A DNA stretch of 23,777 bases from Caenibius sp964466155 (GTDB lineage: Bacteria > Pseudomonadota > Alphaproteobacteria > Sphingomonadales > Sphingomonadaceae). The stretch is taken from contig CAYXMY010000038.1 of assembly GCA_964466155.1 (NCBI GenBank), forward strand, positions 1 to 23,777, written 5' to 3'. Below are positions 8,556 through 16,233 of this stretch, piece after piece. Position numbers and translations under genes: made by a program. The notes beneath the pieces were generated by a model that did no database searches, was not told where the DNA came from, and saw only the letters and a list, made by a program, of their open reading frames with translations. Every line of letters starts with the position of its first letter. Position 1 is the stretch's first letter.

Positions 8556-9295
8556 CAGGCATGCGTGCCCTTTTCGGTGCGGTGGCGTTGTTCTCCCTGG
8601 TTGCTTGTCAACCGGCGGACGACAATGCCGGCCGCGCGGAAACGGCACGCGATTTTCCCCGTGCCGACCGTCCGGTTTCCAGAATCGATGCGGGCGCGAC
8701 ATCGGAGCAGGCGCGCGATGACCGGCGCGAAGCGACCACAGTCATGGATCTGGCGCGTATATCCAAGGGTATGAGCGTTGCCGATATCGGCGCGGGGGAA
8801 GGATATTATACCGTCCGCCTTGCCGATCGCGTGGGGGCGCATGGCCGCGTGCTGGCGCAGGACATCGATCCTGAAGCCTTGAAAAGGCTGGGCGCGCGTG
8901 TCGAGCGCGAGCGGCTCGATAACGTATCGATCAAGCATGGGCAGCCGGACGACCCGCAATTGCCGCAGAATAGCTTCGACCGGATTTTCCTCGTGCATAT
9001 GTATCATGAGGTAGCCGAACCTTACGCATTCCTCTGGCACTTGCGTCCCTCGCTGCGCGTAGGCGGACAAGTGGTCGTGGTGGATGTCGACCGGCCGGCC
9101 GATCAGCATGGAATCGACCCGCACATGTTGTTTTGCGAGTTCGGAAGTGTGGGCTTTCGCCTTGTCGAATTTGTTCGTAAGCCGGAACTAGCAGGGTATT
9201 ATGCGCAGTTCGAAGCAGTGGGTAAACGGCCTGCGCCCAAGGATATCGTCCCCTGTCGTCAATCTGGCGTCGTGAAAAAAACTACAGCCGCCTAA
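8552..9295 (+). CDS. Class I SAM-dependent methyltransferase-fold protein with a lipoprotein signal
   Basis: The 247-residue protein has a hydrophobic N-terminus ending in a lipobox LVAC (C19), predicting export and lipid attachment; Q20 at +2 would favour the outer membrane. A Rossmann-type methyltransferase domain starts at about 60. Motif I is ADIGAGEGYYT (about 77-87), an acidic motif II follows (LAQDIDP), and a post-II motif is DRIFLVHMYHE. The start overlaps the prfB stop (ATGA) and has GAGG 7 bases upstream, supporting it over an internal ATG at 8744, which would give a cytosolic form without the signal. The substrate is unknown. A methyltransferase outside the cytoplasm is odd because SAM is cytosolic: the fold may have been reused, the signal may be misleading, or the internal start may be used. 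Confidence 0.8.
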   Translation: MTGMRALFGAVALFSLVACQPADDNAGRAETARDFPRADRPVSRIDAGATSEQARDDRREATTVMDLARISKGMSVADIGAGEGYYTVRLADRVGAHGRVLAQDIDPEALKRLGARVERERLDNVSIKHGQPDDPQLPQNSFDRIFLVHMYHEVAEPYAFLWHLRPSLRVGGQVVVVDVDRPADQHGIDPHMLFCEFGSVGFRLVEFVRKPELAGYYAQFEAVGKRPAPKDIVPCRQSGVVKKTTAA

Positions 9296-9321
9296 AGCGG
9301 CATGTTTGGTTAGGAAAGAGA

Positions 9322-10728
9322 ATGTCATTCAAGGGGTTGCAGCCGATTGTATATCGCGGTCGCGAAGTCTGGCCGCTGATTGAAGGCGGCAAGGGCGTAT
9401 CCGCGACCAATCATACAAGCTCGGGGGCCTGGGCCGCGGCGGGCGGCATTGGCACGGTCAGTGCCGTCAACGCCGACAGCTACGACGCGGAAGGGAAGAT
9501 CGTTCCGCAGATTTATGAACAATTGACCCGCCGCGAACGCCATCAGCAACTGCTCCGCTACGCCATCGATGGCGGGGTGGAACAGGTGAAGCGCGCCTAC
9601 GATATTGCCGGCGGCAAGGGCGCGATCAACATCAACGTGCTGTGGGAAATGGGCGGCGCGCAAGCCGTGCTCGAAGGTATTCTCGAGCAGACGCGCGGGC
9701 TCGTTACCGGCGTCACCTGCGGGGCGGGTATGCCATACAAATTGGCGGAAATCGCGGCCCGGCATGATGTCGCCTATCTTCCGATTGTCAGTTCCGCCCG
9801 TGCGTTCCGCGCGTTGTGGAAACGCTCGTACAGCAAAGTCGCCGAGCTGATGGCGGCAGTGGTCTACGAAGATCCGTGGCTGGCCGGGGGGCACAATGGC
9901 CTTTCCAACGCGGAAGATCCGACCAAGCCGGAAGATCCCTATCCGCGTGTGAAGGCTCTGCGCGATACGATGCGTGCGGAAGGCATTTCTGACGCCGTAC
10001 CGATTGTTATGGCTGGCGGCGTATGGTTCCTGCGCGAATGGGAGAACTGGATCGGCAATCCTGAACTGGGGCAGATCGCATTCCAGTTCGGCACACGGCC
10101 ATTGTTGACGCAGGAAAGCCCGATCCCCCAGGGCTGGAAAGATCGCTTGCGCACGTTGGAGCCGGGCGATGTTCTGCTGCACCGCTTCTCGCCGACCGGT
10201 TTTTACAGTTCGGCGGTCAGGAACGAGTTCCTGCGCAATCTCGAAGCGCGTAGCGAACGCCAGATTCCCTACTCGCGCGTTGAAGCCGGGGAACATACGG
10301 TGCAGCTCGATGTCGGGGTGAAGGGGAAGAACTTCTGGGTCGCTCCCGCCGATTTGCAGCGCGCGCGTGAATGGGCCGCCCAAGGCTTTACCGAAGCGCT
10401 GCGCACGCCCGATGACACGGTTGTCTTCGTTGCGCCGGAAGAGCGGAATATTATTCGGGAAGATCAGGCCGCTTGCATGGGATGCCTGTCCCACTGCGGA
10501 TTTTCGTCATGGAAGGACTATGACGATTATACCACCGGGCGCCTGGCCGATCCGCGCAGCTTCTGCATTCAGAAGACGCTGCAGGATATCGCCCACGGGG
10601 ACGATATGGAACAAAACCTGATGTTTGCGGGGCACGCGGCCTATCGCTTCAAGCAGGACCCGTTCTATTCGAACAACTTCACCCCGACGGTGAAGGAACT
10701 GGTCGACAGGATTTTGACTGGGGATTGA
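9322..10728 (+). CDS. Nitronate monooxygenase-like flavin oxidoreductase with C-terminal Cys cluster
   Basis: The TIM-barrel flavoprotein family of nitronate monooxygenase, 2-nitropropane dioxygenase and PfaD-like enoyl reductases fits this protein: GVSATNHTSSGAWAAAGGIGT near the N-terminus, VTGVTCGAGMP (about 130-140), IVMAGGVWF (about 229-237) and the FGTRPLLTQE segment. At 468 residues it is longer than ordinary nitronate monooxygenases (about 320-360). The extra C-terminal part contains C385-x2-C388-x3-C392 and C415, which resembles an Fe-S or zinc site. AGGAAAGAG just upstream of the ATG is a strong ribosome site. The substrate cannot be told from sequence. It is followed by two hairpins, the second a terminator. 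Confidence 0.85.
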   Translation: MSFKGLQPIVYRGREVWPLIEGGKGVSATNHTSSGAWAAAGGIGTVSAVNADSYDAEGKIVPQIYEQLTRRERHQQLLRYAIDGGVEQVKRAYDIAGGKGAININVLWEMGGAQAVLEGILEQTRGLVTGVTCGAGMPYKLAEIAARHDVAYLPIVSSARAFRALWKRSYSKVAELMAAVVYEDPWLAGGHNGLSNAEDPTKPEDPYPRVKALRDTMRAEGISDAVPIVMAGGVWFLREWENWIGNPELGQIAFQFGTRPLLTQESPIPQGWKDRLRTLEPGDVLLHRFSPTGFYSSAVRNEFLRNLEARSERQIPYSRVEAGEHTVQLDVGVKGKNFWVAPADLQRAREWAAQGFTEALRTPDDTVVFVAPEERNIIREDQAACMGCLSHCGFSSWKDYDDYTTGRLADPRSFCIQKTLQDIAHGDDMEQNLMFAGHAAYRFKQDPFYSNNFTPTVKELVDRILTGD

Positions 10729-10744
10729 TCGAACGGCTTCGATC
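10727..10744 (+). repeat. 7-bp hairpin at the stop codon of the flavin oxidoreductase gene
   Basis: GATCGAA (10727-10733) and TTCGATC (10738-10744) are separated by CGGC, making a tight hairpin overlapping the TGA stop. No T-tract follows. It may protect the 3' end or act with the terminator 40 bp further on. Confidence 0.5.
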
Positions 10745-10783
10745 GTCGGAACCGGCGGTCGAATGGTAAACGGCCGATTCATG

Positions 10784-10818
10784 AAAGGGCGGTTCTGTCA
10801 GACAGCGCCGCCCTTTTT
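10784..10818 (+). terminator. Intrinsic terminator between converging genes
   Basis: AAAGGGCGG (10784-10792) pairs perfectly with CCGCCCTTT (10808-10816), and the T-run continues to 10818. The loop itself holds a small CTGTC/GACAG palindrome. It ends the plus-strand run; on the minus strand it lies just after the amt stop with only three T residues, so it may serve that gene more weakly. Confidence 0.85.
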
Positions 10819-10839
10819 GCGTGCAATACCGGTGAAGCG

Positions 10840-12150
10840 TTATTGCTCTTCGGCAGCGGCGATTTGATCGATGTGAAAGCTGGCATCCAGCCCTTCGCTT
10901 TCCTGCGCTTCGGTTACACGCATGGGAATGAACAGCGAAATGCCCAGCGCCAGAATGACGGAACCGACAGCGCTCCACACGGCGACGACTGCAACGCCTG
11001 CCGCTTGCATGCCCAGTTGATCGAGCATTGTCATATGGGCTGCGTAGCCTGTACCGCCGAGTTGCGGGGACAGGAAAACACCCAACAGAATGGCACCCAC
11101 GATACCGCTTGCTCCATGGATGGAAAAAACGTCCATGGAATCATCAATGTGAAGGATATTCCTCACAAGATATAGCGCGCCTTGGCTGACCAGCGCGGCG
11201 GCGATGCCGAACAGGATGGCTGCACCGGGAGACACCCATCCCGCTGCCGCGGAAATGGCCGCAAGTCCGGCGAGAGCCCCTTTCAGGAAGCCGGTGGCGG
11301 TGGTTTTCCTGGTGGTGAACCGTTCGATGAGAAGGAACGTCAGCGCAGCGGCGCAGGCTGCGACATGGGTGTTGATGATTGCGGCGGAAGCATCGTCGGT
11401 CGCCGCCATCGCCGCACCGCCGTTGAGGGCCAGCCAGCCGATCCAGACAAGCAATCCGCCGATCAGCGACAGCCATGGAGCGTGGATATTCGTAGGCGCT
11501 TGCGGGAAATCCGTTCGCCGCCCCAGAAGCAAGGCAACCACCAATGCGGAAACCCCGGCGGAAGTCTGGAGGACAATACCGCCCGCAAAATCGAGCGTAC
11601 CGAGCTTTGCCGCGATCAGGCCGCCACCCCACAGCCAGTGCGCCACCGGGGCGTAGATCAGCACGCTCCATAGAGCGCAGAAGGTGACTACCCAGCCAAA
11701 CCGTGCCCGTTCAACCCATGCGCCGATCATCAGGGCGGTAGCGAACACCGCAAGGGCGATCTCGAACAGGGCGAATGTGCTTTCCGGAATGGTCAACCCA
11801 GGGCGGAAATTGCCCAGATTGTTGAGCATCCACGCATTTCCCGCGCCGATCCAGCCATTGGCCACAGGCCCGAAGGCAAGAGTATAACCGAGAACGATCC
11901 ACAACAGCGAAACGGCAGCCGTCGTGGCAGCAATTTGCAGGATGGGCGACACAGCGTTCTTTGCCTTCACGCTGCCGCAATACGCGATTGCGAGCCCCGG
12001 CAGGGCCAGCAGCAGAACGAGCAGTGCGGCGAACAGCACCCATGCGGTGTCCCCGCTGTCATTTGCGGCGGCATAGGGATTCTGTGCGGCGGCGGCGCTG
12101 GCCCAGCTTGTCAGCAGTGCTGCGGCTGCGAGCCCGGATTTGCGTAACAT
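10840..12150 (-). CDS. amt: Ammonium transporter (Amt/Mep/Rh) family protein with altered pore residues
   Basis: This is a 436-residue inner-membrane protein with a signal-like N-terminus and about 11 membrane helices, the Amt layout. By hand alignment with E. coli AmtB (mature numbering), W148 (here W174), D160 (D187 in LDFAGG), W212 (W239) and H318 (H345 in IHGASGIVG) are kept. The first twin-histidine H168 is Gln (Q195, GGIVLQTSAG), the gate phenylalanines F107 and F215 are Leu (L133, L242), Q104 is Glu (E130) and S219 is Ala (A246). The fold is certain; ammonium conduction is not. No glnK/PII gene is adjacent, unlike the usual glnK-amtB pair. AGGGGGA precedes the ATG and may be folded into a hairpin. 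The neighbour upstream on the same strand is a hydroxyacid dehydrogenase about 100 bp away. Confidence 0.88.
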   Translation of the reverse strand: MLRKSGLAAAALLTSWASAAAAQNPYAAANDSGDTAWVLFAALLVLLLALPGLAIAYCGSVKAKNAVSPILQIAATTAAVSLLWIVLGYTLAFGPVANGWIGAGNAWMLNNLGNFRPGLTIPESTFALFEIALAVFATALMIGAWVERARFGWVVTFCALWSVLIYAPVAHWLWGGGLIAAKLGTLDFAGGIVLQTSAGVSALVVALLLGRRTDFPQAPTNIHAPWLSLIGGLLVWIGWLALNGGAAMAATDDASAAIINTHVAACAAALTFLLIERFTTRKTTATGFLKGALAGLAAISAAAGWVSPGAAILFGIAAALVSQGALYLVRNILHIDDSMDVFSIHGASGIVGAILLGVFLSPQLGGTGYAAHMTMLDQLGMQAAGVAVVAVWSAVGSVILALGISLFIPMRVTEAQESEGLDASFHIDQIAAAEEQ

Positions 12151-12157
12151 GGCATTC

Positions 12158-12181
12158 CCCCTGCTTGCGCCCGAACAGGGG
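12158..12181 (-). promoter_or_regulatory. Possible ribosome-site-sequestering hairpin before amt
   Basis: Read on the minus strand, CCCCTG (12181-12176), a 12-base loop and CAGGGG (12163-12158) form a 6-bp GC-rich stem. The 3' arm contains most of the AGGGGGA ribosome site for the amt ATG at 12150. Folding would hide the site, suggesting translational control; this is inference from the base pairing only. Confidence 0.4.
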
Positions 12182-12251
12182 CACCTGATCCTCCGTTACC
12201 TAAACAAGCTTAATGAATTGGAGCAAGCATGGGAATCGATGAAAACAGCGC

Positions 12252-13334
12252 TTAGACCAGTCCTTCGAGAACCTGATCGGGGGGGCGGTGCCCGTCGATC
12301 CAGAACCGGATATTGGTGATGACCTTTTCACCCGATGCTTCGCGCCCTTCGATGGTGGCGCTGGCCATGTGCGGCAAGGCAAGGACATTGGGCAGGGCGA
12401 CGAAGCGTGGATCGATGTTCGGCTCGCCAGTGTAAACGTCGAGCCCGGCTCCGCCGATCTGTTTGGTCGATAGGGCGGCAAGCAAAGCTTCTTCATCGAT
12501 GATACTGCCGCGCGCGGTGTTCACCAGGAACGCGGTGGGTTTCATCAAGGCGATGCGCCGGGCATCGAGCAGGTGGCGGGTTTCGGGCGTGGCGGGGCAA
12601 TGCACCGTGAGAATATCCGCTTCCGCCAGCAGGCGATCCAGTTCAGGTTCGTAACGCGCGCCGAGCATGTTCTCGACCGCATCGGGCAGGCGATGGCGAT
12701 TGTGGTAAACGATATCCAGGCCGAAGGCGCGAGCCCGGTGCGCAACGGCCTGCCCAATCCGCCCCATGCCGAGAATGCCCAGGCGTTTCCCGCCAATGCG
12801 ATGGCCCAGCATGAAGGACGGTCCCCACCCTGGCCATTGGCCCTGTCGCAGCGTGGCAATGCCTTCCGCAAAACGGCGAGGCCCGGTGAGGATCAGCGCC
12901 ATTGCCGTGTCGGCTGTGTCTTCGGTGAAAACGCCGGGCGTATTGGTGACGATGATACGCTTCTGCCACGCCGCCGCCACGTCGATATGATCGGTGCCGG
13001 CCCCGAAACTGGCGATAAGTCCGATCCTGTCTCCGGCAGCTTCGATCATTTGCCGGTCGATCCGGTCGGTTACGGTGGGGACGAGGACATCGCATTGCTG
13101 CATGGCTGCAACCAGTTCGTCGCGTGACATGATCCGGTCTTCAAGGTTGAAAACCGCATCGTAAAGTTCGCTCATGCGCGCTTCGACCGAGGGCAACAGG
13201 CGGCGTGTAACGATGACCCGGGGTTTGCCGGTAACGCGCCGACTCGGTTCGCGGGATGTGGCGGATTGGGGCGCTGCATCGGTCATAGCGTGATGCGCTA
13301 GGCTTGGCGGGGCCGCGCGGTCAAGCGCTGGCAT
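12252..13334 (-). CDS. D-isomer-specific 2-hydroxyacid dehydrogenase (glyoxylate/hydroxypyruvate reductase type)
   Basis: This NAD(P)-dependent enzyme interconverts 2-oxo acids and D-2-hydroxy acids, probably glyoxylate or hydroxypyruvate. The nucleotide-binding motif is G189-M-G-R-I-G194, and the catalytic triad is R275 (VNTARGSIIDE), E304 (TGEPNIDP) and H322 (LPHMASATIEGR). The ATG at 13334 has GGAGG 8 bases upstream, giving 360 residues. The first 16 residues look dispensable, and an ATG at 13286 (MTDAAPQ) is the alternative, without a good ribosome site. The gene diverges from the SH3-protein gene. The exact substrate cannot be assigned. Confidence 0.92.
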   Translation of the reverse strand: MPALDRAAPPSLAHHAMTDAAPQSATSREPSRRVTGKPRVIVTRRLLPSVEARMSELYDAVFNLEDRIMSRDELVAAMQQCDVLVPTVTDRIDRQMIEAAGDRIGLIASFGAGTDHIDVAAAWQKRIIVTNTPGVFTEDTADTAMALILTGPRRFAEGIATLRQGQWPGWGPSFMLGHRIGGKRLGILGMGRIGQAVAHRARAFGLDIVYHNRHRLPDAVENMLGARYEPELDRLLAEADILTVHCPATPETRHLLDARRIALMKPTAFLVNTARGSIIDEEALLAALSTKQIGGAGLDVYTGEPNIDPRFVALPNVLALPHMASATIEGREASGEKVITNIRFWIDGHRPPDQVLEGLV

Positions 13335-13432
13335 TTGCCGTGCCTCCGCTTCGCAACGGTGGAATGTTGGAGAAGGCGGCTTGAAGTCCGCTCCGGCTCG
13401 AGTCTATGGCCTGTAGAATGCTGCCCTTTCGT

Positions 13433-13900
13433 ATGAAATCAGCCTTGTTCGCTCTGGCTGCCGCTGCGTTTGCGCATGGGGTGCCTGCGTCGGCGCAGGA
13501 CCGGGAAACGCCTTATTGGGCGTCTATTCGCGTGGAACGCGTGAACATGCGGGTCGGGCCGAGCGAATCCTACAATATCGAATGGGTGTACAAACGGGCG
13601 CAGCTTCCGCTGAAAGTGCTGCGGCTCAAGGAAGGCTGGCGTCTGGTGGAGGACATGGACGGGGCCAAAGGCTGGGTCATCGCCCGTTTCCTGAACCCCG
13701 CGCGCACGGCGGTTGTGGTTGGCAAGGGCTTGGCGCCGATGCGTGCGGACCCTGAAGCGGACGGCAAGCTGTTGTGGAATGTGCAGCCGGGCGTGGTCGG
13801 CAAGCTGGGCAAGTGCGACGATGGGTGGTGTCGGTTCGATGTGACCGGCCGTAAGGGCTGGATTCCGCAAAACCGCCTGTGGGGGGCAGGAGAGCCCTGA
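13433..13900 (+). CDS. Exported bacterial SH3-like domain protein
   Basis: From the ATG at 13433 (MKSALFALAAAAFAHG) this is a 155-residue protein with a Sec signal peptide ending in ASA (cleavage about 21/22). In-frame ATGs at 13406 and 13418 would lengthen it by up to 9 residues; none has a good ribosome site. Two SH3-like units follow: about 30-80 (RVERVNMRVGPS...GWRLVEDMDGAKGWV) and about 92-148 (GLAPMRADPEADG...GWCRFDVTGRKGWIP), as in the SH3_4 family. C128 and C133 may form a disulfide. Such domains usually bind peptidoglycan or other envelope components; no catalytic domain is present. It converges on the thiolase gene. Confidence 0.85.
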   Translation: MKSALFALAAAAFAHGVPASAQDRETPYWASIRVERVNMRVGPSESYNIEWVYKRAQLPLKVLRLKEGWRLVEDMDGAKGWVIARFLNPARTAVVVGKGLAPMRADPEADGKLLWNVQPGVVGKLGKCDDGWCRFDVTGRKGWIPQNRLWGAGEP

Positions 13901-13931
13901 GCGCATCCGGCGCGCAAGGCTCCCATCAGGA

Positions 13932-15128
13932 TTAAACTATTTCTATTGCGATTGCCGTGGCTTCACCGCCGCCAATGCACAGGCTGGCCACGCCGCGCTT
14001 TTTGCCTTGCGCCTTCAAGGCGCCGATCAGGGTCACGATGATGCGCGCGCCGCTCGCGCCAATGGGGTGCCCCAATGCGGTTGCCCCGCCGTGGACATTG
14101 ACCTTGTCGTGCGGGATGGCGAGATCGCGCATGGCAAACATCGTGACGCAGGCGAAAGCTTCGTTGATCTCGAACAGATCGACGTCCTCCACCTTCCACC
14201 CCGCCTGATCAAGCACTTTGGCGATTGCCCCGATAGGAGCGGTACTGAAGGCTGCCGGTTCCTGGGAATGTGCGGCAAGGCCGACGATCCTGGCGACCGG
14301 CGTTAGCCCTTCTGCCTTGGCGGTACTTTCCCGAACGAGCACGACCGCCGCCGCACCATCTGAAATCGAACTGGAACTGGCAGCAGTGATGGTTCCATCT
14401 TTTGCGAACGCGGGCTTGAGCGTGGGAATCTTGTCCGGCCGCCCCTTGCCTGGTTGCTCGTCGGTGTCGACCACGGTTTCGCCCTTGCGGCTCTTTACGG
14501 TAACCGGAGCGATTTCTTCGGTGAAGGCGCCGCTTGCGATGGCCTGGTTCGCCCGCCGCAGCGATTCGATGGCATAAGCATCCTGCTCTTCACGGGTCAG
14601 TTGATATTTGTCCGCCATTTCCTGAGCGAGTGCGCCCATGGCGGTGCCGGTCTGATAGGCATCTTCCAGCCCATCGAGAAACATGTGATCGTAAACGGTA
14701 TCGTGTCCGGCGCGGGCGCCCGCGCGGTGTTTCTTGAGGAGATAGGGGGCATTCGTCATGCTCTCCATCCCGCCCGCCACAATCGCATCGGCAGCCCCCG
14801 CTGCGAGCGTTTCAGACGCCATGATGACCGCTTGCATGCCCGAACCGCAGACTTTGCTGACAGTTGTCGCCTGCACCGACTTGGGCAGGCCCGCCTTCAA
14901 GGCCGCTTGCCGGGCGGGTGCCTGGCCCAGGCCTGCGGGAAGAACGCATCCCATATACACTCTATCGATCTGCTCATCGGGGATTCCGGCCCGATCGACT
15001 GCGGCGCGAACGGCGGTAGCGCCAAGTTCGGCGGCACCGGCATCGGACAGTTCGCCGAGCATGCCCCCCATGGGCGTCCGGGCGTAAGACAGTATGACGA
15101 CGGGATCTTGCGCGGAAAATTTGGGCAT
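13932..15128 (-). CDS. Acetyl-CoA C-acetyltransferase (thiolase)
   Basis: This biosynthetic-type thiolase condenses two acetyl-CoA to acetoacetyl-CoA or does the reverse in fatty acid, ketone or polyhydroxybutyrate metabolism. The 398-residue length is typical. C94 (SKVCGSGMQ) is the acyl-carrying cysteine, NEAFA is present, H354 (GGATALGHPIGASGAR) and C384 (CIGGGEATAI) complete the active site. GAGG lies 6 bases before the ATG. No phaB or phaC is adjacent, so the pathway (phaA-like or atoB-like) cannot be fixed. It diverges from the nuo operon. Confidence 0.95.
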   Translation of the reverse strand: MPKFSAQDPVVILSYARTPMGGMLGELSDAGAAELGATAVRAAVDRAGIPDEQIDRVYMGCVLPAGLGQAPARQAALKAGLPKSVQATTVSKVCGSGMQAVIMASETLAAGAADAIVAGGMESMTNAPYLLKKHRAGARAGHDTVYDHMFLDGLEDAYQTGTAMGALAQEMADKYQLTREEQDAYAIESLRRANQAIASGAFTEEIAPVTVKSRKGETVVDTDEQPGKGRPDKIPTLKPAFAKDGTITAASSSSISDGAAAVVLVRESTAKAEGLTPVARIVGLAAHSQEPAAFSTAPIGAIAKVLDQAGWKVEDVDLFEINEAFACVTMFAMRDLAIPHDKVNVHGGATALGHPIGASGARIIVTLIGALKAQGKKRGVASLCIGGGEATAIAIEIV

Positions 15129-15248
15129 CGGAACCTCGCCTGTCTTGAGAGTGTTACGGACGAAACAGGTGTAATGCTGCGTTTGTCAGTTGGCAATTGA
15201 GAGTGTGTCGCAAAAACTGGCTGATTTGCAGGGAGAAAAGCGATGTTC

Positions 15249-15275
15249 CCCCCCTTGCACCTGCGGGAAGGGGGG
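15249..15275 (+). promoter_or_regulatory. GC-rich hairpin in the nuoA upstream region
   Basis: CCCCCCTT (15249-15256) and AAGGGGGG (15268-15275) form a perfect 8-bp stem with an 11-base loop, about 55 bp before the nuoA start. No T-tract follows on either strand. It probably lies in the 5' leader of the nuo transcript or within its promoter region. I could not identify convincing -35/-10 boxes here. Confidence 0.5.
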
Positions 15276-15330
15276 ACTAGGGGCGCACCATATCCGGTTG
15301 CATACGAGTCAGCCCCAAAAGGACTGTAGA

Positions 15331-15705
15331 GTGCTCGATCTCACACAATATCTGCCGATCCTCATATTCCTCGGCGTTGCGCTGCTTTTGTCAGCCCTGT
15401 TCGTGTTCCTGCCCATCGGGGTTTCCTACCTCACCGGTACGAACAATCCGACCACGGATAAGCTGGCCGAGTATGAGTGCGGGTTTCCCGCGTTCGAGGA
15501 TTCGCGCAGCCAGTTCGACGTGCGTTTCTACCTCGTTGCGATCTTGTTCATTATTTTCGATCTCGAAGCCGCGTTTCTGTTTCCCTGGGCCGTCAGCCTC
15601 GATCTGACCGGCTGGCCGGGCTGGATCACGATGATGATCTTCCTCGGTGAACTGATTATCGGCTTTGCCTATGCTTGGAAGAAGGGAGCGCTCGAATGGG
15701 AGTGA
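15331..15705 (+). CDS. nuoA: NADH-quinone oxidoreductase subunit A
   Basis: NuoA is a small membrane subunit of complex I at the junction of the quinone site and the proton-pumping arm. I chose the GTG at 15331 because AAGGA (15319-15323) lies 7 bases before it and the protein then begins VLDLTQYLPIL (read as Met), as in relatives. An upstream in-frame TTG or similar start would add a non-homologous extension. The 124 residues contain three membrane helices and the conserved loop YECGFPAFEDSRSQFDVRFY (about 49-68). The end overlaps nuoB by 10 bases. Confidence 0.95.
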   Translation: MLDLTQYLPILIFLGVALLLSALFVFLPIGVSYLTGTNNPTTDKLAEYECGFPAFEDSRSQFDVRFYLVAILFIIFDLEAAFLFPWAVSLDLTGWPGWITMMIFLGELIIGFAYAWKKGALEWE

Positions 15706-16232
15706 TCGAACCCGCGAAGGCAGCTCAAACCCTGCCCGATCAGGCTTTCTTCGACAGCCTCAATGCCGAGGTGAGCGACAAGGGCTTTCTCGTCACCACC
15801 ACGGAAGAACTGTTCCAGTGGGCTCGCACGGGCTCGCTCTGGTGGATGACTTTCGGCCTGGCCTGCTGCGCCGTGGAAATGATCCATGCGAACATGCCGC
15901 GTTACGATCTAGAACGCTTCGGCGCCGCGCCGCGCGCTTCGCCGCGTCAGAGCGACGTGATGATCGTTGCGGGCACGCTGTGCAACAAGATGGCTCCGGC
16001 ATTGCGCCGCGTCTACGATCAGATGTCCGATCCGAAATATGTCATTTCGATGGGGAGCTGCGCCAATGGCGGCGGCTATTACCATTATAGCTATTCGGTG
16101 GTCCGGGGCTGCGATCGTATCGTGCCCGTGGACATCTACATCCCAGGTTGCCCGCCGACTTCCGAAGCGCTGCTTTACGGTGTGATGCAGTTGCAGCGGA
16201 AAATCCGCCGGGAAGGGACGTTGGAGCGTTAA
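15696..16232 (+). CDS. nuoB: NADH-quinone oxidoreductase subunit B
   Basis: NuoB holds the terminal [4Fe-4S] cluster N2 that passes electrons to quinone. From the ATG at 15696, which has GAAGGGAG 7 bases upstream, the protein has 178 residues. The N2 ligands are C57 and C58 (GLACCAVEM), C122 (GSCANGGGYY) and C152 (PGCPPTSEAL). An earlier in-frame ATG (15675) would add seven residues and lacks support. The start lies inside the end of nuoA, and nuoC starts one base after the stop. Confidence 0.97.
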   Translation: MGVIEPAKAAQTLPDQAFFDSLNAEVSDKGFLVTTTEELFQWARTGSLWWMTFGLACCAVEMIHANMPRYDLERFGAAPRASPRQSDVMIVAGTLCNKMAPALRRVYDQMSDPKYVISMGSCANGGGYYHYSYSVVRGCDRIVPVDIYIPGCPPTSEALLYGVMQLQRKIRREGTLER

Positions 16233-16233
16233 G

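Noticed and set aside
15190..15330. N-terminal extension of nuoA from an upstream in-frame start
   Set aside because: The extension includes the hairpin sequence and has no similarity to NuoA; the GTG at 15331 has a good ribosome site and the right N-terminus.
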